Origin: Ciona intestinalis
Lineage: Eukaryota > Chordata > Ascidiacea > Phlebobranchia > Cionidae
Assembly (NCBI RefSeq): GCF_000224145.3
Contig: NC_020167.2
Coordinates: forward strand, 7,221,260 to 7,285,259
Length of the DNA stretch: 64,000 nucleotides
Direction of reading: 5' to 3'
In this document: in pieces, positions 1-11,900 of the stretch
How the letters are laid out: each line of letters starts with the position of its first letter
Numbering within the stretch: the first letter of the stretch is position 1
Notes under the pieces: generated by a model
What the model was told of the DNA's origin: nothing
The model's database searches: none
What the model saw: only the letters and a program-made list of their open reading frames with translations
Program-made: the position numbers and the translations under genes

Positions 1-158
1 AGGAACATACATGGTAACTTGTAAGTTGGCACGAGGTGTTAAACCCGTGTGATAACGGCTGTAGTTTTCGGCCACGCGAGGATAAAGTAAGTTTCATTCA
101 TTCATTCATTCATTCATTCATTCATTCATTCATTCATTCATTCATTCATTCATTATAC
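1..158 (+). repeat. SINE-like unit with (ATTC)n tail
   Basis: A copy of the dispersed unit that starts near TGGTAACTTGTAAG, carries GGCACGAGGTGT and GGCCACGCGAGGATAAAG, and runs into about 15 ATTC units (roughly 97-154). The same body occurs about 20 times in the window in both orientations, often with a short ATTC tail. A retroposed SINE with a simple-repeat tail fits this structure. No pol III promoter boxes could be identified with certainty. The tail ends only a few bases from the donor site of the zinc-finger exon at 318-159. Confidence 0.7.
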
Positions 159-3100
159 CTGTATGTATGAAGGTATGTTTCTTCATGTCTGACTTTTGGT
201 GAAACCTCTTCCCACAGTAAGGACATGGGAAGGGACGAGTATCACTGTGTATTAGGAGGTGGGTGGATAAAGTAGACGAACGTTTGAAGGTTTTGTGGCA
301 GATATGGCATTCGAATACCTGAAAATATAGTTGAGTTATATAGGTGGTGGTTACCGACGTAAATTTTAGAGTGTGGAAAATTTTCATTCCATTTTCCCGT
401 CCTATTTGGTAGTAAACAGAAAACCGTATCCTCCCGGTTCCCGTTTGAAACCGGTACCTACAGCACAACATTCTAAATATCCTAATCGTGTTTTAAACAA
501 CTAACAACCGTGTTTGGGAGTCGTGAGGATACGATTTTTTAATTCTTTGAGTGTTGCTTGTTTACTACCAAACAGTAGGAGAAAATGGAATAAAAAAATG
601 TTTTTTCCCTCTAATTCTATATTACAATGATAAAATGATCGTGTTTTACCTTTTCCCTATTATGGCTTGCCTTATGCTGACCCAGAGTTACAGCATGGCC
701 AAAGGATTTGCTGCAAACGTCACAGTTGAATGTTCGATCACCTGAATGCGCTCGTCTACCGTGGACCTGGGATGGAAATACACAAAATATATAAATGCAA
801 AAGTGTATGGACTAAATATGAATGATACTTTATAAAATAAAGCTATGTATGATAACCTAGTATATGTTTGACTGAAAGCGGTTAAAAAATGTAATTGTGC
901 ACCGATGTATAATACTGTGGGATAAGATGCTTGGACACCTTTAGCAAAGAACATCCATATATTCTGATCGTGTTTTAACAACAACCTATGAAAGCCATGA
1001 TAATACGGATTTATAATTACGGTTTAGAAAGAATGCGGTTTGGAAAATAAAATGAATATGTGTCCCATCTTCGCCCACCCGACTATATAGTTGTTATTAT
1101 TCAAATAAGCAGTTTATTTTATATATAAATGCGAACAGTATAATTACAAGCTAAGCAAATTTTTTTTGTGTATAGATTTACAGAATGGTATTAAATAAAA
1201 ATACAGTTTTATTGAATTTGCTTTCATAGTTAGTGAATTTTTGCGGAATAAGTCTCATACATTATTATTTACCTCTAATCCATGCGCTGTAGTAAAGTCT
1301 TTGTTGCACTGTCCACACGTAAACTGTTCATTTGAATGATAACAGTTTGGTTGGCTCATAAATGGCGGCGGTTGTGGATTACTCGCAGTTGTCCCCAAAG
1401 TATTCGGGAAAAATAAGTTGCCCAACATAGGCGCTTGAGATGTCACTTTCGCGTGATGCTCCCGTATGTTCTCGACAAGTTGTTTGTGGTTAAGAACGGC
1501 GTTGGTGGTAGCGTTATCGCCCATTAGGGAACGGTGTTTCAATAAGCTTGGCAACCCTGCAAAAATTAACACTTTAACATACAAGAGGGGCAGTGACTGA
1601 CAGAAGCGCGACATTGTTTACCGGTTATTATAAACGATGCGTTCAGTGATAAGATAAAAATGCAAAACAAAGCGTTAAAACTGGGTGAAGCGGCAAGGGA
1701 GTAGCCACCCTTGACACGTAATATTCGGTAAATGGCAAGACGACACACATACGTTTCTTACCTGAATAAAATGGAAAGGCTCGAAGGAACGAAGAAATAT
1801 TTTGAGCTTGCGCAAAGTGATGTAAATTCATCATTTGCGGGGGAGGGACTGAAATGTACAGAGTTTATAATCTCGATTTGGAAAGTTATCGAATTTGTTT
1901 AATCAAATATAAAAAAAGACAATTACCTTTGTTATTTTCGTACGTGCTCTGCTGTACATTTTGCTGCCACTGCGCATGCGCATTGTAGATAGTGGGAAAC
2001 CTCAAGAGTTGAGTTTTTGCTAAAATCAAAATCAATGACATTATATAATTGAATGAAACGTATTTGTCCTTTCGCGTGGCGGGGCAACTAACATTCGCTA
2101 TATAGCACGGTGTTCTGTTTCACAAACTTTATGCTTTTTATCAGTTACCACGCATGTAAATATACAAATTTATTTAAAATATTTGATTTATAAGGTCTTA
2201 CAGCCATTTGAAGTAATACTGTTTAAATTACGTTTAGTAAAATTGTATAATGTAATTTTTGTTGATATATTCCCGGGTTTCAATTTGTGTATAAATTTCA
2301 CCTCACGTTTCCAAATACAGTAATTGTACACACATATCCTCACGCATGGCAATGCCATTTGATACTGTGACAGACAAAGTCAAATCCAACAGTCAAACCA
2401 CTCACCGATTAATTGTTGCAGCGCATAATTGTTCCATTCCGGCATCATTGCTGTACCGAGGGTTGAAAGTTTCGGACGTTTTTGACGCGGGGGTTCGACG
2501 TGGCCAACTGGTAAACGTTTATTTCAATAAAATTCATGCATTGCAATTAATATGTAATGTATATCGCACAAAAAAATATAATTTTGCCACAAAATTTTAT
2601 TTTTTTTACATTTTTTATGATTTTAACTTTTTATGTTTTTACCTTTTCCGGTTGAATTTAAGGCTTCCACTGGGGGCCGCCAAAGATCTTTGCTTCCTGA
2701 ACTTGATGGGGAAGTTGAAAAAGTCTTGTGATTGAAATTAGTTTTGTTTGTTTCTAAAAAAAAAATATTTTAATTTATTAGACAAAAGATTGTGGAGACT
2801 TCCTTATGTTATTTGAGTTAATGTCTTACCCTGTTGCCTTCCCCATCCACTTTCGCCTTTCATAGAGATTGGAGATTCGATCGACGACTGGCCGGACTCT
2901 CTGTCTTGATTTCCCGCCGGCGAGCTTGACTCGCTCGATGTTTGTCTGCTGTAGCAATCGCGGTGTCCATTTTCCGCAGCGGGGTCCGTGATTCGGGGCT
3001 TCGGTTCACCGATGTCCTTTGAGTTTTTGAAAGTAAGAATTTCTGCCTTAAACTTGTTCATGCGAGGGTAGAGTACGGGTTCATTTTCATGTTGAAACTG

Positions 3101-3215
3101 TTTCGTCATCTCAACTTGCTTCCGCAGAGTAGAATCAACGTACTTTGGCTTCATAGATAAGCAGAGAGGCTGCGTTTGCAAATCAGTGTTCATCCTTATC
3201 GTTTCCATCACATAC
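159..3215 (-). CDS. GFI1: GFI1/Senseless-like C2H2 zinc-finger repressor, 3' end outside the window
   Basis: Six exons join in phase on the minus strand: 3215-2830, 2019-1927, 1848-1762, 1556-1273, 766-650 and 318-159. The last donor (158) leads off the left edge. Finger 1 begins [17 protein letters not shown], finger 2 reads [20 protein letters not shown], then [20 protein letters not shown] and [20 protein letters not shown] follow. This order and the linkers are those of vertebrate GFI1/GFI1B and fly Senseless, which bind AATC-core DNA and repress transcription. The last two fingers of the six must lie outside the window. The N-terminal part is low-complexity and not conserved. The first in-frame ATG is at 3208. 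No MPRSFLV-type SNAG exon was found upstream, so the start is uncertain. The family assignment is firm; GFI1 versus GFI1B cannot be separated. Confidence 0.9.
370..610. repeat. two MITE remnants in opposite orientation
   Basis: The interior of the common GGGACACC MITE (CATTTGGTAGTAAACA, TGTTTTAAACAA, TTTGTTTACTACCAAA) appears first in plus orientation (about 370-465) and then in minus orientation (about 470-610). Terminal repeats are damaged. The pair lies in the intron between the second and third zinc-finger exons. Confidence 0.55.
918..1090 (-). repeat. MITE with GTGGG.AAGATG ends
   Basis: Starts ACTGTGGGATAAGATGCTTGGACACC and ends GTGTCCCATCTTCGCCCACCCGACTATATA, with the family's interior between. 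It is in the zinc-finger gene's intron. Confidence 0.65.
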
Positions 3216-3710
3216 CTGCATGAAAAAGTAAACAAAACATAAATAATTAGTTAAAAATCTAAGTTTTACAAACAGCGACGTATAACTCCCATCGAAGTTG
3301 CGAACCCGCGTAACGAGTAATGTCTCGACCTTTCTTCAGCTGAGGCGCCTCAGTCTCTCAGTGCTGGAGACGAGAGACGAATGAAACCCATATACTCGCT
3401 CACTTTTACCATAGCGTCCTTTTCAATTATTAATCGCAATGTTTGATATGGCCACCCTTAATACAAAATAAAATTGCGATTACCGCTGTGAAGGGAAAAT
3501 TGCCCGGTCGCAAAAATAAAATCCTATCCGAGCGCCAATCTGCAGCGCCTAAATTACCTGTCGCACAGAAAATTGATTATTTTTCTGCAGGTAAAGTGTG
3601 GTCGTTTTCGCACTGCAAATCTGATTTTAGATACGGCTGCTCAGACTAAACCTTAGCCCTCGTGCAGCACGCGCTTGTCTCCTATCTAAGACGCCCACCG
3701 AGACTACTGC

Positions 3711-3735
3711 TTAATTAATCATGCAAATTATTGTC
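3711..3735. promoter_or_regulatory. POU octamer next to TAATTAAT and ATTGT motifs
   Basis: An exact ATGCAAAT octamer at 3721-3728 is preceded by TTAATTAATC (homeodomain-type) and followed by TATTGTC (a possible Sox half-site). It lies about 500 bases upstream of the first known GFI1-like exon. Motif matches only; function is inferred. Confidence 0.3.
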
Positions 3736-4489
3736 ACTGCTGTTATATGCGGCGCTTATAAATTAACAGTTCCCATATATGCTCTGCTGTATACGTGTGT
3801 TGTCGCGAAGAAAGCTGAAGCATCCGATCCAGTTTCGCTGTTCAAATTACAGAAAGAAGATGCAGAAATCGTTTCCTTCCCGATTCATCACACGAGCGAA
3901 CGTTTATTAACCGTTTTCACTCTTATCCGCTGTTTCGAATCTAATTCTATTCTTTCAAATCCGGTGTAGGTTTGAAATACGAGACCTCCAGGCCCGCAAC
4001 AAATACTGAACACACAACACGCTTGTTCTTTCTGCAGATACCGATATCGTCTACAAAGAGCCTCGAACTTTTCGGGATATGATGTTATCGTTATAACCTT
4101 CGTTCGAACCAAGAAAACCGAAAAACAAGTTTATTAAAAATTTGAATATAAACGCACGCGCAAAGTTTCCCGATTTTAAAATGTAACTTTTCATTAAAGG
4201 GGTATTGACCCTCGCTTTATATTAGCATGCAAAAGGTTACGAAATATCCCGTTTCAATATTGGTGAACAAGGTTTCTTGGAAGAAATTGGTATCAATCAA
4301 ATAACATTATTGCTGAAGAGAACAGGTCCTATCGGGTTCGCCTTATTGCTTTTCCTGTAGTTGTCTTATAGATTATCCTGCACTGGCGTTTGAGTTTTAT
4401 TCGATTAAGATAAATACCCCGATCTACCAAACCAGCAAGCCGCCCTACAGACGACTTTCTATTGCGTTTTAATCGTCTCGGCAAATATA

Positions 4490-4688
4490 TAGTAGGAAAG
4501 GGGAAGATGGGACACCTTCTTATTCTGTTTTCTCGTACCATTTGGTAGTAAACAGAGAATATTGAAATAATTATAAAACCATACCACCCCCATGCAGCTC
4601 CGATAGACCGTTGTTAATTGTTTAAAACGCAATCGGGATATTTACATTTTATGTGCCAAAGATGTCCCGCTTTTCCCACCTTACTATA
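4490..4688 (+). repeat. MITE, nearly full length
   Basis: Begins TATATAGTAGGAAAGGGGAAGATGGGACACC and ends TGTCCCGCTTTTCCCACCTTACTATATA, so the ends are inverted repeats flanked by TA. Interior motifs CATTTGGTAGTAAACA and TTAATTGTTTAAAACGC are those of the family. Confidence 0.75.
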
Positions 4689-5992
4689 TATTTCTCAAGC
4701 TTCAACAATATTGTATAAATTGACAATGGATTTATTGAGGCTGTTTCATAACCAGCGGTGATACGATCACGTTAACACGCTTTGTGGCCGTTCCGCTTTA
4801 TCACCGATGCAGGATTCGATGCCAAGACCCCAAGGTCACAGGTAGTTTTAACTTAATGTATGACTACGATAACACTTATTCCGTATTTTTTATAGATTTT
4901 TTAAACTCACCTACGTAAATATGCCTTGTAATTTCGTTTTTATATAAAAAAAAAAACGAAATGTGCTTTTAATTATTGTAAAGAAAACGTGGCTATTAGG
5001 GTAAAGGCGAGGACTACTTGAAAGGATATGGGGGTTAAATTTCTTTCGATTGTCGATTGGTTTCTGTGTCTTCTTCGAAGTTACGTCAAATACTTGATAA
5101 AACACCGCTTTACTTCGAGGAACGCTTATTATTCTTATAGTTGCTTCCATTTCCTAAATAAGAGCGACATCCCCCGTGAGTGGTTTAGTAGCAAATTAAA
5201 ATTAAGATTAATGAAGAACACTGCATCTGAATATCAGAAATTTGATCGCGGTCAACTGGGCGTCCCTAGTTGGCCTTAATTGGTTTTTATTTTGTTGTGG
5301 TTGCAATCGACTACAATATATAACGGTATGGAAGTATCAGGTTGCTGAAAGTTTAAATTATTTGATTGGTTAACGCTGTTCTGGTAAAGCGGATATGTTT
5401 GGTATCCAAAGTAACATATCGCTATCGCGGCTATTTTTTTAAACAAAACTTGTAGATTAAACCTAAATTCATTTAAATAAAGGATAGATCCGTCTAAATG
5501 GTTTGGCCTGGTCGGTATATCGTAAATTGACGCCAATTTGCACACTAAAGACTCTCTAGTGACACAAATTAGCATCTTCTAAACGAAATTAGTTACGTTT
5601 GGTGGCGGTAGTAAGCAATACCATTTATATTTTTTATTTTTTATTGGTTAATACAAACAATATATATATCTAAGTTATTTTTTAAGTTTATTGTTATCTT
5701 TTAGTTCTGTGGTTCTTTTCTAGAGACCTCGAAACTCTAAAATTTACACAGTCGTTGATGCAGAACGAGTGTGGGAATATTTAAACAACTTCCTGGCAAT
5801 TCGTTAAAATTCACGAAAAACCGCTGCGTTTAAATCTCACAACAAACCAAAGGAAATCGTCTTGCTGTTTTAGTAGAAAAGTTCCGCTACCCATTGGTAA
5901 GTTTGTTACTAAACGTATATTTAAATAGTTGTTTTAATGTGGGTAATGTTGTCTTAATTATATATTACAGCGTTTAATGTGTTATCTTCATA

Positions 5993-8900
5993 ATGTCTGA
6001 GTCTTCGTTTGACACAAGTGCCGCCGAAACTGCTCAATCTTTTACAAGTGGACTTTCTCTGGGTCAATGCATCAAAAAAACAGAAGAAGAGGTAAAGGTG
6101 CTAGTGAAGAATCTCCCCCCCCCACCTAATTTGGTAACCACTAACCCCTATAACCACAAACCACTAACCCCTATAACCACTAACTACTAACCCCTATAAC
6201 CACTAACCCCCTAACCATCAACACCTAACCACCTAAACTAGGGGGTTAGGGGTTAGTGGTTAGCAAATAAAGTGGGGGGGAGATTCTTCACTAGCACCGA
6301 GGTAAATATCGTTTTCTTTTATATCCCCACGTTACTGTTGGTATCGTTTGTTTTTTAATGCACTTCATAAATGCAAATTCCACAATTTTTTAAAGTTTAT
6401 TTGTTATACAAATCCTGGACGTAAAAACTATATAGCAGTTATCAGGAAGCAGGGAGACGTAAGGAACATTTTAAAACCAAAATATTCATTATTTACCAAC
6501 ATTAAGATTATAAAAGCAGTCACTGTTTTATTGGATAATCTTTCTTGTTTAACACATGTGAACTAATAATATCTTTTATTTACTTATAGTCCAAACCAAC
6601 AAAATGGTATGAGTTGCAGCCAACATTTGAAAATCAATGGCACACTTTGCAAGGAGAACCTGTTGGGTCATCTGCACAGGTGAGTAAAGTTATTTTTTTT
6701 ATTTAAATTGCATGCAGTGTTAATTAGTATTAATAACATTCATGGTAACTGTAAGCTGGCACGATGTGTTGGAACACTCTGTTATAATGACTGTTGTTTT
6801 GTGGCCATGTAAGGATAAAGCCGGTTTTGTTCATTTATTCAATTTTTTGATTAGTGTAAATTAGTAGGCTTACTAGTTAAATTGTTTAACCTCACTGGGG
6901 TTTCAATGTTTTCAGGCTTCTCTCTATGAAGATATAACACAGGTCCCTATAACAGAAGATTCTATTCAAACTCATAACAAAAGCATCAGCCAAAAAGGTA
7001 ACATTTGATGTTAATTTACATTAAACTTATTATTGTTGGATATATCGTATATGGTAATGCCTTTGTATGTTTACACTCTTGTTTTTTCAGGTATAATTTG
7101 TCCTGAATTAAATACGAATACAAAAATCAAAATTTTTTGTTCATTGTTATCATACCAGAATCTCACCACAGCCATGTATTTAATATTTTCTTTATTGTTT
7201 TTAGAAGAGCAAGACCCAATATCCCGTTTACTCCAATCCACCACAACTCCCCTGGAAGAGCTAAAGAAAACTTACCACGATAACATTTTGCCCAATTCCT
7301 CAAGCTTTTATACAGCAGGTACCAATGTACAAGATCCATACACATCCACATATAGTGGGAAACCAAAAGTAGCTTGGTCAACTAAACCAGATGAAGCAAC
7401 TACTGCTGCAGATACTGCAGATAATCAGTCATTGAGTGACACACTGTCTGTTGAAATGATCACCAACATTCTGGAAAAAGACGACTCACTTGCACAGAGA
7501 GTTCGAGAGTTACTTGAAGATGAAAAATCATCAGAACAAAGTGAACCTGATCTGCTTAAAGAGCAATCAACCACAAACCGATTCCCTGAACTCCTACAAA
7601 CCGAAACACCAACTTCCGTTAAACAATATCAAGACCAAACAACCAAGACGACAGAAACTGAGATCACAAAAACTTCTGTTGCTTCGTCATCCCCTAGCAG
7701 CTCTATACCTTCATTCAAGGAGTCCAAAGATTTTCCTACCTCAAAGCCTGTTCATACCATTGATAATAAAGCTGACACACCGTCTATACCACAACCACAA
7801 TCAACCTCAATAACAAGGTCTGATCGTTTATCATTCGACCCCTTATTCAGTTTAAATTCAACTCGTAGCACTGAGTACGGCGATCTCCCTGATGCTGTGG
7901 ACATCCCACAAGATATAGTGGATCGAATAAACAGTCTACGGATGTCTCAACGTGAGGAAAATGCACTATCTATTGCAAGTATAATTGAGACACAGCCTAA
8001 GTATGCTTGGTCTGACACAAAGCAAGCAATAAACCATGTCCCTTCATCCGCACCACAAACTTCAGTTGTTGTAAGCAAATATACCAGCCTTAACAAGCAG
8101 ACATCGAATACCAACCAAGACCAACCTACACAACTCAGTGGTGGCATCCCAATAGCTGGGGATGTACAGTACCACACTGGGTCAAACCCCATTACTCCAC
8201 AATTCCCAGTTGAAGAAGATAAATTGCTCCAACTTCACACCTACATCACTAAGAAGACAGGATTTTCATCCATTTCTCCTCTTGTATCCGGAAACGCCCG
8301 ACTTCCAAGTCCTCCAGATTATTCCTCAGTAACCAATGATGCTGAAGATCTTCCTGTTGTTTCTTCTTCTTCTTCTTCTCTTCCAGTGTCTCATCCCATC
8401 ACCGTGGATGTTGCTCATGATGTTGAAGATCCCGTTGATGTAATTGGATCAGAGAGGAAAGAGCCTGAAGGAATGAGTCCTCCCATTACAACAGCTGCTC
8501 CATTGTCAACTTTAAGTAAACCAATCCCCGACAACAACTTGTACAGAAATCTAAATGTTCCAAATAATTTTTTCCCCCAAAGTGGTATCAAAAATCCTGA
8601 TAAAAGTTTTGCCGATGAGTCCTTGCTTGCAAAGATTAAATCTGTGTTGTCTGACTCCATGATGTCTCAGATGGATGAATCTCAAGATCCCAACATCCTG
8701 GTGTCCGGAGGAGAGAGGAGTATAAACAGCAGCATTGATTCTCTTGCTGTTCAAGTGAAAGCGCTCTTGGAGGAGGAAATTCCTCTTGCTCTAAACGGTA
8801 GTGGAAACGAAATGGACCAATCGAATCTAAGTGAGGCTATTGAGAACTTTGAAAACACTGAGATATGGAAATACGTGATGCAATTCTTGCCCACTGTGGA

Positions 8901-11900
8901 GAGTGGTAGAGATATGGTGGATGGAAATCGCAATGAAGCTTATTCAAACAAGCAAGAAACAACTGGCAATGGAAGTCTTGATGATTCTGCCATTGGTAAC
9001 TCATTCCTTGAGAGAGTTAGATTTGAATACAGGAAAGAGAAAGTTCTTCAGGAGAAACAGAGGATATTAAATGATCCCGATGTCACTGCAGAAACAAGGA
9101 TTAGAAGAGATGATATTAAAGTCCAAGATATAAGTTCCCATACATCCAAGTCCAATGCACACACACCTACTATGGGCAACTATAAACCTACCCAACCACC
9201 CTACGACCCTCATCAAACAAAAGAATCCTCTAAGTTTGACGAGAGTAATATTTCTATTCCAACATCAACCCCTGATGAGGAGCTTAGCTTCCACAGGATC
9301 ACAGAGAGTCATTCAACTCCTGATCCCAACTCCTCTCATCCTCCAACTTCCTTCCAAAGATATGAATCCATTCCTGGCATCCCATCTTTCAAAAGGAGCG
9401 TTTTATCTCCATCCGTATCAACCAACTCATCTTCATCATCAACTCCAAGACCACAGGAACACCTGGAGGTAAAATAGAGTTGTTTTATATACACATAGTA
9501 TTTTATATTTTCAGTACATAACGACTGTTTTAAGTGGTTGGTCCAAAAATTTACATTTGCATGAGACAATTTTATGCCATACCCATTTAAAATGACTAAT
9601 AAAAATAAAATAACACTTTTCTTTGTAGAGAAGTGTCATAATTATTTTTGTTGGTGTGTATCAACATAGGGTTTTGTGTTTGTTGTTTTTAGAAGCCAAA
9701 GGAGCAAGTGAAGCCTGTTTCATTCACTCCTTATAAGTCAAATGCAACGAATGTGATCTCAAATCAAATATCCAGGGCAAACCAAAGGAATTTCAACTAT
9801 ACAATGACTCCAGCCAAACCTTGTAAGTAACTAACCTATTCTGTACTATTCTATGTGTGTATGGCCCGACAGTCAGGCATGTTTTGGAACCTGGAAATAA
9901 ATTGGCCCATTACCCTGACACCCAGGGTGCTACAACTCATTAAGTGACCATTGGGTTGAACGGTTGAAGTAATGTCTGTTAAGTGTCTTGCCCAAGGAAA
10001 CATACACTATACACATATTAGTTGAATATTTTATTCTTGTGTTAAAGTGAAAGGGGCTAACCACTAAGCCATAGTGCTGGTACTATCATATAAATCTGTG
10101 CAATTCAACCACACAGTCAGGCATGTGGGTTCACCAGTTTTTTAAAACGTTTGCAATTTTGTTATATTGTTTTCCCTCAGTGCCTGTACCTGATTTGCAA
10201 CCTACTGACTCAGTGAAGCAAAACAAGGAAGCAAGTTTTGATCATCTTCGCGTTTCTTCTTTTGTTTCGGAAATTTCACAGAAATCAGAACCAAATATAA
10301 GGTTAGTATACACCAATACTCGCCTAAAAAATTGGCTTAATAAACTTTTAAAGTATTTAACCGTTATTTGTTGGTGTTGTGCTGTGTTTTTGCATAGAAT
10401 TGTGCATAACTGTAAAATAACATAGACATATACATATACAATAAGTGAAACATGTTTTTCTAACTTCTTAATTTGTTCAGGAATAATTCCAAAAACTACA
10501 AATTCCTAGAAATTTTTAGCTTATATTTATCTTTACAGTTAAATGTATGCATATATAATGGGGTAATGGTAATGGCTAATCCTGACCTAAATTCTGGGAC
10601 CCATGGGCCATGGCTTGTCACACTACTGGACCTCACCCACATAGAATCGATTACTTAGTTATATAAAGTTGTAATTTAAATAAATGCAATATAAACCAGT
10701 TTATTTTCCACATAGGGCTAAAGAAAGCTACCAACCCAAGCAAGAACCACCAAGTCCTTACATTAGATCTGCTTACTTTGACACAAAACCAACTTACAAC
10801 ACAGCAAGTAATCCTACAAAGGGATCCCACCACACACATAGAAATGACTTTACCCACCAGAAAGAGGTCACCCCTCAACCATCCTCGAAAAATACAAGAG
10901 GTTCTCCCAAACAATCTTCTTCTCGTGTTAGAAATGGAAGAGGTAAGACCTACTGCATTATTCTGTTACATCTGCTACCAGCTATAATGGTAATAATTTA
11001 TTAGCGGCTGATCCGGTATGAAAAAACGCAGTGTATTTCTGACATTTTATTTGCCGTCTGGCTAGACTTCCCCACATTCAATGCCGTTTAAAGAATATTT
11101 ACCCGTATTACTGTATAGGATTTTTTAAAGGCTAAATATTTTTGCATACTTTGTTTTGAATATGTATTGAGCACTTATTGCATTTTATGAGTTAGCTTTG
11201 TAAATATATTTGTTTTGTTTTTTATTCAAAAAAAGTTAGTTTGATTTAATATATATTCTTGCTTATAATTTTATTGAATTAAGTTTTATCACTGTTAGTT
11301 GTATAATATCTAAACCTTGAGTAACTAATACACATAGGTATTTATCATTAAAACAACTTTAACTTATACAGAAACTCAACATACGACATACAGAAGTCCA
11401 CCTCGTAACAGTGGAGAGAAATTCCCTCAGCGTGAAAAACTAAAAAGCAGTGTCAAATATCTTCCCACTTTTGCTGAATTGATGAAACAGCAAGAAAGAG
11501 AAGAAAATAAAAGTCACCATCAGGATTTAGATGTTATACCAACTAATGATAGAAAACCACCTTTGAGACCTGTTGATGTAAATAAAGAGGATAAGCTGGT
11601 TTTGGGAAGTCTTCCTAAGATCACAGTGAAGACACCTGTAGTGGATGTGAGGTTAAAGAAGGATTCATCGGAAGAATCGGTTGTGACGACTGATAAGTCG
11701 ATCAGGAACTTGGAAATATCTTCTTGCAGGCCCGAGATACCTTCAGATGATTCTTACCAAGATGCAAGCCTAACTAACGGGGATGGGAATTTATCCTCTG
11801 GGAAGACAGGATCAACAAGTGATCTTGACATCCAGAGGAGGATAGTTAATCATGGAGCATTGGAAGAAGATAGAAATACATCTAGGAGAAAATCACAGAG

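Larger units (their letters stand above)
3216..5992. other. intergenic region between divergent GFI1-like and ALMS-like genes
   Basis: No convincing coding exon was found on either strand. The region holds the likely upstream sequence of both genes, one MITE (4490-4688), a POU-octamer/homeodomain-type cluster near 3711-3735, and a probable untranslated first exon of the ALMS-like gene that ends at a GTAAGT donor at 5897. Its partner acceptor is at 5970, 22 bases upstream of the ATG. Open frames here have no recognisable protein. Confidence 0.5.

Noticed and set aside
2346..2735. 129-codon plus-strand frame opposite the GFI1-like gene
   Set aside because: No recognisable similarity, T-rich second half giving Phe/Tyr runs, and it lies across an intron of the opposite gene.
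5276..5575. 99-codon minus-strand frame upstream of the ALMS gene
   Set aside because: No domain, no splice partners in phase and no similarity that I recognise; treated as chance.
10481..10560. Extra ALMS exon after a TTGTTCAG acceptor
   Set aside because: No donor was found and the flanking exons (to 10301, from 10716) already join in phase.
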